A DNA stretch of 64,000 bases. Source: Bacillota bacterium. Its GTDB lineage: Bacteria > Bacillota > Clostridia > Acetivibrionales > DTU013. Shown here piece by piece: positions 58,658 to 64,000 of the stretch. The stretch is taken from the NCBI GenBank assembly GCA_023412915.1, contig JAEZRE010000023.1, forward strand, positions 1 to 64,000, in the 5' to 3' direction. The notes below the pieces were generated by a model. That model saw only the letters and a list, made by a program, of their open reading frames with translations. It had not been told where the DNA came from and did not search any database. Both the position numbers and the translations under genes were made by a program. Within the stretch, counting starts at the first letter, position 1. Each line of letters opens with the position of its first letter.

Positions 58658-60448
58658 ATGACCGCAAACAAAAAATTGCAGGATTGGGTCAAAGAAATGG
58701 CAGCTATGTGCGAGCCCGATCAGATTTATTGGTGCGACGGTTCACAGGAAGAAAACGACCGTCTGCTTAAGGAAATGGTCGAAAGTGGAATGGCTACCCC
58801 GTTGAACCCCGAAAAACGCCCCGGATGCTATCTTTTCAGGAGCGATCCGTCCGACGTTGCACGTGTTGAAGACAGGACCTTCATTGCTTCCAAGAGAAAG
58901 GAAGACGCCGGTCCGACAAATAACTGGGTAGACCCAGACGAGCTCAAGGCTACGATGAAAGGCCTGTATAAAGGCAGCATGCATGGCAGGACCATGTACG
59001 TAATTCCCTTCTCGATGGGTCCTATAGGCTCACCCATATCCAAAATAGGCATTGAGCTGACCGACAGCCCGTATGTCGTTGTAAATATGAGGATCATGAC
59101 CCGCATGGGCAAGGCAGTTCTCGATGCCCTCGGAGACGGAGATTTCGTACCTTGTCTGCATTCTGTAGGTTATCCGCTTGAGAAGGGACAGAAGGATCTC
59201 ACCTGGCCCTGCGCTCCTATCGAAAAGAAATATATAAGCCATTTCCCGGAAGAGAGGATGATCTGGTCCTACGGTTCCGGTTACGGCGGAAACGCTCTGC
59301 TCGGCAAAAAGTGCTTCGCACTGCGTATCGCTTCTGTACTGGCGCGTGATGAAGGCTGGCTGGCTGAACACATGCTGATCCTTGGCATAACGGACCCCAA
59401 GGGCAACAAGAAATATGTATGCGGCGCTTTCCCGAGCGCATGCGGCAAGACCAACCTCGCAATGCTCATACCGACTCTTCCCGGCTGGAAGGTCGAAACC
59501 GTCGGAGATGATATTGCATGGATGAAATTCGGCAAAGACGGACGTCTCTATGCAATAAACCCTGAAGCCGGCTTCTTTGGAGTTGCTCCGGGTACTTCGC
59601 TGGATTCGAACCCCAACGCAATGCACAGCTGCGAAAAGAATACGATATTCACAAACGTCGCACTGACCGATGACGGAGATGTTTGGTGGGAAGGCATAGG
59701 CACAAAGGCTCCCGAGCACCTTATCGACTGGAAGGGCAAAGACTGGACTCCCGATTCCAAGGAAGTCGCAGCACATGCCAATTCGAGGTTCACAGCGCCG
59801 GCCAAGCAGTGCCCGGTTATATCACCCGAATGGGAAAATCCCGAGGGTGTGCCGATCTCTGCAATACTGATAGGCGGCCGTCGTCCGAGCACAATACCGC
59901 TCGTACATCAGAGCCTCGACTGGAATCACGGTATATTCCTCGGCTCCATAATGGGTTCCGAGATCACTGCCGCAACGATTTCGAAGAATATCGGCCAGGT
60001 TCGCCGCGATCCGTTTGCAATGCTGCCGTTCATAGGTTACCATGTATGCGATTATTTACAGCACTGGCTTGATATAGGAACCAAGTCGGATTCCGACAAG
60101 CTTCCGAAGATCTTCTACGTCAACTGGTTCCGCAAGGATGCCAACGGCAAGTGGCTGTGGCCCGGCTTCGGTGAAAACAGCAGAGTCCTCAAGTGGGTCT
60201 GCGAAAGAGTTGCAGGCGATGGCGAGTCTGTAAAGACTCCTATCGGTTACATGCCGACAGTCGATGCAATAGACACGAATGGTCTTGACGTGAGCGAATC
60301 CGATATGGCTGAACTCCTCAAGGTCAACAAGGACGAATGGCTGAAGGAAGTCGAGTCGATCAAGGAGCATTACGCCAAATTCGGAGACAAACTGCCCAAA
60401 GAAATGGCTAAACAGCTCGCAGCTCTTGAAGAAAGGCTCAAAGCCTGA
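58658..60448 (+). CDS. pckG: Phosphoenolpyruvate carboxykinase (GTP)
   Basis: 596 residues, the size of GTP-type enzymes. The kinase-1 motif AFPSACGKTNLAML contains the active-site Cys. KKYISHFPEERMIWSYGSGY, GDDIAWMKF, GGRRPSTIPLV and FRKDANGKWLWPGFGENSR are the substrate, metal and guanine-binding segments of this family. It interconverts oxaloacetate with PEP and CO2. In clostridia with PPi-PFK it usually runs in the PEP-carboxylating direction (inference for this organism). AAAGGAG precedes the ATG. Single gene with its own terminator. Confidence 0.97.
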   Translation: MTANKKLQDWVKEMAAMCEPDQIYWCDGSQEENDRLLKEMVESGMATPLNPEKRPGCYLFRSDPSDVARVEDRTFIASKRKEDAGPTNNWVDPDELKATMKGLYKGSMHGRTMYVIPFSMGPIGSPISKIGIELTDSPYVVVNMRIMTRMGKAVLDALGDGDFVPCLHSVGYPLEKGQKDLTWPCAPIEKKYISHFPEERMIWSYGSGYGGNALLGKKCFALRIASVLARDEGWLAEHMLILGITDPKGNKKYVCGAFPSACGKTNLAMLIPTLPGWKVETVGDDIAWMKFGKDGRLYAINPEAGFFGVAPGTSLDSNPNAMHSCEKNTIFTNVALTDDGDVWWEGIGTKAPEHLIDWKGKDWTPDSKEVAAHANSRFTAPAKQCPVISPEWENPEGVPISAILIGGRRPSTIPLVHQSLDWNHGIFLGSIMGSEITAATISKNIGQVRRDPFAMLPFIGYHVCDYLQHWLDIGTKSDSDKLPKIFYVNWFRKDANGKWLWPGFGENSRVLKWVCERVAGDGESVKTPIGYMPTVDAIDTNGLDVSESDMAELLKVNKDEWLKEVESIKEHYAKFGDKLPKEMAKQLAALEERLKA

Positions 60449-60501
60449 CATAAGCGCAATTAGCGCAGCGTAAGGCTCTCAAATATCATTCCAGACATAA
60501 A

Positions 60502-60536
60502 GGACCCCGGAGATCGATAAGATCCCCGGGGTTTTT
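60502..60536 (+). terminator. Terminator of pckG
   Basis: GGACCCCGG.GATC and GATC.CCGGGGTTTTT stem with a GATAA loop. Confidence 0.92.
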
Positions 60537-60611
60537 GCGTCAGTCATGATATAAGCGCTGCTTTTGGCCTGCAAAAATCATAAGCCGCTATTCACTTACC
60601 TGCTTGTCAGG

Positions 60612-61481
60612 TCAGTGCTTCCTGTCGTAAATCAGATTCGACAGCTGGGCAAACTGCTCTATCGATAAAGTTTCTCCCCGCTGATTCTCGTTTATGCCGA
60701 CTTCGGAAAGCGCCAATTTTATCTCTTCCTTACCCATGCCGAAATATCCCGCATTGTTCAAGGCATTGACAAGCGTTTTTCTTCTCTGCCCGAATGCCGC
60801 TTTTACCAGCCTGAAAAACAGATCACGGTCTTTGAGGTCTACAGGAGCCTTATCGTATATCTCAAGTTTTATTACCGAGGAATCGACTTCAGGCTGGGGT
60901 ATGAAGCTGTGAGGAGGTACTTCGAGCACCATGGACGGTCTGGAATAATACTGCACCGCAACGGACAACGCGCCGTAATCCTTTCCTCCCGGCTTTGCCC
61001 GCATTCTGTCGGCCACTTCCTTCTGTACCATGAAAACCATGTTTTTGGCTTTTATGCCGCTTTCAAGCAGCTTCATTATAACGGGCGTCGTTATATAATA
61101 AGGCAGGTTGGCCACTATTTTCAAGGTCAGTTCCCGGCCTTCCCCGTCCGTGGAATAGGGCCGTATTTCATTTTCCGGATCGATACGCATTATGTCGCCT
61201 TGAATGATATGTACATTGGGATAATTTCCAAGGCTCTCTCTCAGCGCCGGTATCAGATGCCTGTCAATCTCCACCGCCACAACGGCGCCTGCGCTTTCAG
61301 CAAGCTGTGCCGTCAGACTTCCGAGTCCCGGACCGATTTCGAGTACGATATCATTCTTCGACAATTCGGCGGCCCCTGCTATTTTCTTTAGAACTCCTTC
61401 ATCCGTAAGGAAGTTCTGTCCAAGTGATTTTGTGGGACGAATATTGAATTTTTTAAGGATAGTTTTCGTGTCTAAATACAT
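60612..61481 (-). CDS. rsmA: 16S rRNA dimethyladenosine transferase
   Basis: 289 residues. It begins with the family context TKSLGQNFLTDEGVLKKI, AdoMet motif LEIGPGLGSLTAQLAE, the catalytic NLPYYITTPVI and the C-terminal FGQRRKTLVNAL. It dimethylates two adjacent adenines at the 3' end of 16S rRNA. The frame runs up to 61562, but AAAGG is eight bases before the ATG at 61481. It is followed upstream by the YabE-like gene; in Bacillus, rnmV lies between them, but here it does not. Confidence 0.97.
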   Translation of the reverse strand: MYLDTKTILKKFNIRPTKSLGQNFLTDEGVLKKIAGAAELSKNDIVLEIGPGLGSLTAQLAESAGAVVAVEIDRHLIPALRESLGNYPNVHIIQGDIMRIDPENEIRPYSTDGEGRELTLKIVANLPYYITTPVIMKLLESGIKAKNMVFMVQKEVADRMRAKPGGKDYGALSVAVQYYSRPSMVLEVPPHSFIPQPEVDSSVIKLEIYDKAPVDLKDRDLFFRLVKAAFGQRRKTLVNALNNAGYFGMGKEEIKLALSEVGINENQRGETLSIEQFAQLSNLIYDRKH

Positions 61482-61531
61482 TATATATACCTTTCCGCCT
61501 GCGCTTAGGAATCGTTGGCCGACCCTTGGAT

Positions 61532-61561
61532 AAAATTTTGCCGGGGCATTACGCCCCGGCA
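61532..61561 (-). terminator. Terminator after the YabE-like gene
   Basis: GTGCCGGGGCG and its complement with a TAA loop and then AAAATTTT, within the gap to rsmA. Confidence 0.85.
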
Positions 61562-61605
61562 CAGTCTTAGTCCCCTATTATGTATCTTGTTCAAGGCTAT
61601 CCGGT

Positions 61606-62670
61606 CTAATTTTGTGACAGTATATAAACCTTGACACTCCTTCGGCCGAACTGCATTGCGTCAGCCTTACTCTCGTAATACAGATCCACCCTGTTTCCCT
61701 TTATCCCCCCGCCGACATCCGCCGCAACCGCATAACCGTAGTCGGGAGTCTTTCCGGGCAATTCCACGTAGACCCTGGTGCCGAGAGGTATCACCCTTGG
61801 GTCAACTGCTATTACGCCCTTCCTCGCCTTGATCCCTGTGGCTGTGATGCCATACTGAGGATCACCCGGCGATTTTCCGGTCTCCTCAAAGGAAGACGTA
61901 TAGGCCGTTGCCTTCATATTGATGACCTTGTCGTACCTGACCGTATCTCCCCTGCTGGTCTTGAAATTCATCACCGTACCGAACTCCATGATCATTTTTA
62001 CAGGGTCCTGCAGCACTGTTTCTTTCAGCAGCTGCTTCGAAACTTCCTTACCATCCTCCGTAACGACCTTGTACTGCTTTTCCAGGACTCCAGGTTTTCC
62101 GGCCTGCGCAACTCTCTGGGTTCCCTCGTCAAGGCTCTTGTTGGCCTTTCTCTGTACAAGATAAGGAATATCTTCCTTCTCACTTACTACGCTCTCGTCA
62201 ACGCGTACGATCCGAAGCGACATGTCGCTCTTTACCGGATCTGTGAGCTGCGCTCCCTCAAGCCTGTCTGACCCCAGCGGGTTGACCGGGCTGTCGTCGA
62301 GCAATTCTCCCACAGTATCTTTGTAGGTCATTAGCTTCGTTTGTTTTCCGTCCGCTGTAATGTATACGGGTACAGCTCTTTTTATGTATATCTCGTTCAG
62401 TCTCGTCCTTTGTAAGTTGGTGTCCAATGGAATACTGATGTAATCGAAGGCATTTACAACAATATCGTTTTGTTCCAATGTTTCTTTAAAGGTATTTTTC
62501 ATAGTCATGCAGGTGATTAATTTTCCGTTGTCATTTATCACAACGTCCTTCTTCAGTAGGGCAAATGCGCCGCATCCCGCACCAGCCGATACCATTACCG
62601 CCAGTATTATGACCAGCAGTCGCTTTCTGTATGAAAATAACCTTTTAATATTTTTAGCAAGTGGCAACAA
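61606..62670 (-). CDS. yabE: YabE-like resuscitation-type factor: DUF348, G5 and 3D domains
   Basis: 354 residues. One N-terminal membrane helix (~20-38) is followed by ubiquitin-like DUF348 repeats, a G5 domain (~155-220) and a C-terminal 3D domain (~250-352). The 3D domain has TATGIKARKGVIAVDPRVIP and AADVGGGIKGNRVDLYY, retaining the three conserved aspartates of the lytic-transglycosylase-like double-psi barrel. It probably cleaves peptidoglycan outside the cell. The start is TTG, eight bases after AGGAGG. Next to rsmA, as in many Firmicutes. Confidence 0.94.
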   Translation of the reverse strand: MLPLAKNIKRLFSYRKRLLVIILAVMVSAGAGCGAFALLKKDVVINDNGKLITCMTMKNTFKETLEQNDIVVNAFDYISIPLDTNLQRTRLNEIYIKRAVPVYITADGKQTKLMTYKDTVGELLDDSPVNPLGSDRLEGAQLTDPVKSDMSLRIVRVDESVVSEKEDIPYLVQRKANKSLDEGTQRVAQAGKPGVLEKQYKVVTEDGKEVSKQLLKETVLQDPVKMIMEFGTVMNFKTSRGDTVRYDKVINMKATAYTSSFEETGKSPGDPQYGITATGIKARKGVIAVDPRVIPLGTRVYVELPGKTPDYGYAVAADVGGGIKGNRVDLYYESKADAMQFGRRSVKVYILSQN

Positions 62671-62716
62671 CTAAAAAACCTCCTGTTAAAATATTAATAA
62701 GGGACTGTGACGCTAT

Positions 62717-62744
62717 TTTATATCCAATAGGTCGGATTTGTCAA
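62717..62744 (-). promoter_or_regulatory. Promoter of the YabE-like gene
   Basis: Minus strand: -35 TTGACA (62739-62744), 16-bp spacer, -10 TATAAA (62717-62722). A GTGTATAAT upstream near 62780 may be a second -10. I see no ydaO-type riboswitch. Confidence 0.65.
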
Positions 62745-62852
62745 ATCTGTTGCCATAAAATCCCTTCATATCAGATTATACACGTCTTTTTTAAGTTTAA
62801 ACCATAATTTCCCAGAAATAATCCGACGTTCCTAATAACAATCATAAAACAC

Positions 62853-62880
62853 AAAAAGACTGCCTTTACAGCAGTCTTTC
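62853..62880 (-). terminator. Terminator of the VSPAQ-repeat gene
   Basis: GAAAGACTGC and GCAGTCTTTTT stem, 7-nt loop, about 40 bp past the stop. Confidence 0.9.
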
Positions 62881-62918
62881 GAGATGAAATTTGAGAGTAT
62901 GTTCAGCCTATACAGGAA

Positions 62919-63815
62919 TCAGTAGTTCATTCCACCGACAGGAAAGTATGGATTGCCCATTGAAGCAGGCATAACGCCCATTCCCGGCATTGAATTCATC
63001 GGATTGCCTGCCGCGCCCAAAACCGGGTTGGAGGCTGCCGGTAAAGCTCCCATATTGGCAGATGCCGGGCTAACTCCAGGATACATGTTGTTCATCATGT
63101 TCGTCCCCATAACGCCCTGAGTCATCGGGCACTGCATATTCATAAGATACGGACAGCACATCATTGGCATGGCATTCATCGAAGCCGGGCTTACTGCGGA
63201 TGGATTGGGCATATTGGGCATCATCTGGGCAGGCGATACCTCGGGATAAGGCATCATATTGGGCATGCTTGGCATCATCTGGGCCGGTGACACCTCTGGA
63301 TAGGGCATCATGTTCCCCATATTGGGCATGTTCGGCATCATCTGGGCAGGCGACACCTCTGGGTAGGGCATCATGTTCCCCATATTGGGCATGTTCGGCA
63401 TCATCTGCATTGGCGATATGTTAGGCATCATTTGTGCGGGTGATACGTTAGGGCCCATCTGAGCCGGCGACACATTTGGCATCATTTGTACGGGCGATAT
63501 GTTCGGCATCGTCTGGGCAGGCGACACATTCGGCATCGTCTGGGCGGGCGACACATTCGGCATCGTCTGGGCCGGAGATACTTTCGGTGTTGTCTGAGCA
63601 GGGGATACTTTGGGTATTGTCTGTGCGGGAGATACATTTGGCGTAGTTTGCGCCGGTGACACCTTGGGCGTTGTCTGGGCCGGCGATACATTTGAAACGG
63701 CTTTTGCCGGTGAAACCCCCGGATTTGCCTGCATCTGCGGCATTGCGCCTACCTGCGGCATTGTACCCTTCGGTTCGTTATGCATAATATCTTTCATTTT
63801 GATTTCCTCTTTCAT
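62919..63815 (-). CDS. Met/Pro/Gln-rich VSPAQ repeat protein, probably a spore or surface structural protein
   Basis: 298 residues, hydrophilic, no signal peptide. After a short charged start come about 12 units of NVSPAQTMP-like 9- or 10-mers (about 30-135), then three longer units (VSPAQMMPNMPNMGNMMPYPE). A C-terminal block has the cysteine cluster MMCCPYLMNMQCPM and further Met/Asn/Pro repeats. This composition suits spore-coat assembly proteins, but I cannot name a family. CGGAGG lies nine bases before the ATG at 63815. It is the last gene of the window. Confidence 0.75.
   Translation of the reverse strand: MKEEIKMKDIMHNEPKGTMPQVGAMPQMQANPGVSPAKAVSNVSPAQTTPKVSPAQTTPNVSPAQTIPKVSPAQTTPKVSPAQTMPNVSPAQTMPNVSPAQTMPNISPVQMMPNVSPAQMGPNVSPAQMMPNISPMQMMPNMPNMGNMMPYPEVSPAQMMPNMPNMGNMMPYPEVSPAQMMPSMPNMMPYPEVSPAQMMPNMPNPSAVSPASMNAMPMMCCPYLMNMQCPMTQGVMGTNMMNNMYPGVSPASANMGALPAASNPVLGAAGNPMNSMPGMGVMPASMGNPYFPVGGMNY
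63220..63740 (-). repeat. In-frame VSPAQ tandem repeats
   Basis: Units of 27 to 30 bp (NVSPAQTMP) are followed by longer units of 60 bp (VSPAQMMPNMPNMGNMMPYPE). The 3' units are almost identical, for example 63285-63345 and 63345-63405. Confidence 0.9.
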
Positions 63816-64000
63816 ATAATGATTCCTCCGGATCTGGTGCACTTCAGTACCATTATATGAGGAGCCCGGTAACTGTGTGAAAGAAATAATTATGTCAATG
63901 TGTTGCGCAGGTTATTTTTATCAATAACATGCTACTCAACCTACGCGTTAGTTTGTGGAGTCGTTTTACTGGTTTATTCCTGAAATGACAAATGCCTTCT

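Noticed and set aside
62671..62918. ydaO-type (c-di-AMP) riboswitch before the YabE-like gene
   Set aside because: Some cell-wall hydrolase genes have one, but here only promoter elements and a terminator of the neighbouring gene are visible.

Overview
The window comes from a spore-forming, anaerobic member of the Clostridia (Bacillota). The evidence is strong purine-rich Shine-Dalgarno sites, frequent TTG and GTG starts, an alpha/beta-type small acid-soluble spore protein, a YtxC sporulation protein, a cysteine T-box leader, SLH-anchored surface proteins, Mrp/MinD-type iron-sulfur ATPases, a PPi-type phosphofructokinase and a GTP-type PEP carboxykinase. That last pair recalls cellulolytic clostridia such as the Acetivibrio/Ruminiclostridium group, but this placement is inference. 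No rRNA, tRNA, CRISPR array, integrase or transposase was seen.

Layout. 1-1.4 kb: 3' part of a repeat-rich protein and a small protein. 1.4-3.9 kb: T-box, cysE, cysS. 4-9.2 kb: holin-like membrane protein, unknown proteins, a beta-propeller/collagen-like protein, a permease remnant, a strong non-coding RNA gene (6S-like) and a DUF3343 protein. 9.3-13.5 kb: OGG-type glycosylase, DUF6062, DUF4397 and an alcohol dehydrogenase. 13.7-20.1 kb: a three-unit cluster resembling the ORP (orange protein) system: DUF134 regulator, DUF5320, two MinD ATPases with inserted ferredoxins, two NifX/ORP-like proteins, Mrp ATPase, thioesterase, a Cys-rich MerR regulator and a deleted FAD oxidoreductase. It shares a palindromic GGGCATA operator motif. 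20.3-29 kb: a 1724-residue SLH/LRR surface protein, a receiver-like protein, and a LytS-type kinase with a SARP-like regulator. 29-34 kb: Asp23-ATPase fusion, YtxC and small spore-related genes. 34-37.6 kb: sugar ABC importer without its ATPase, preceded by three ATGAC/GTCAT palindromes. 38-46.3 kb: small protein, YebC, histidine kinase, CoA-binding protein, IMPACT protein, Nudix-like protein, LtaS-like sulfatase overlapping PPi-PFK, response regulator. 46.3-55.6 kb: type IIG methylase/restriction gene with repeat insertions, dUTPase, U32 peptidase, ZapA, flotillin and a His-rich NfeD protein. 55.9-64 kb: repeat-rich unknown, PEPCK, rsmA, YabE-like 3D protein and a VSPAQ-repeat protein.

A recurring trait is in-frame expansion of short repeats inside otherwise ordinary genes (GEP, DHAGG, ENIPENAQ, VSPAQ, EGPTQSQALTPVQGTACT and others). 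Starts were moved from the longest open frame wherever a good ribosome binding site decided the matter.
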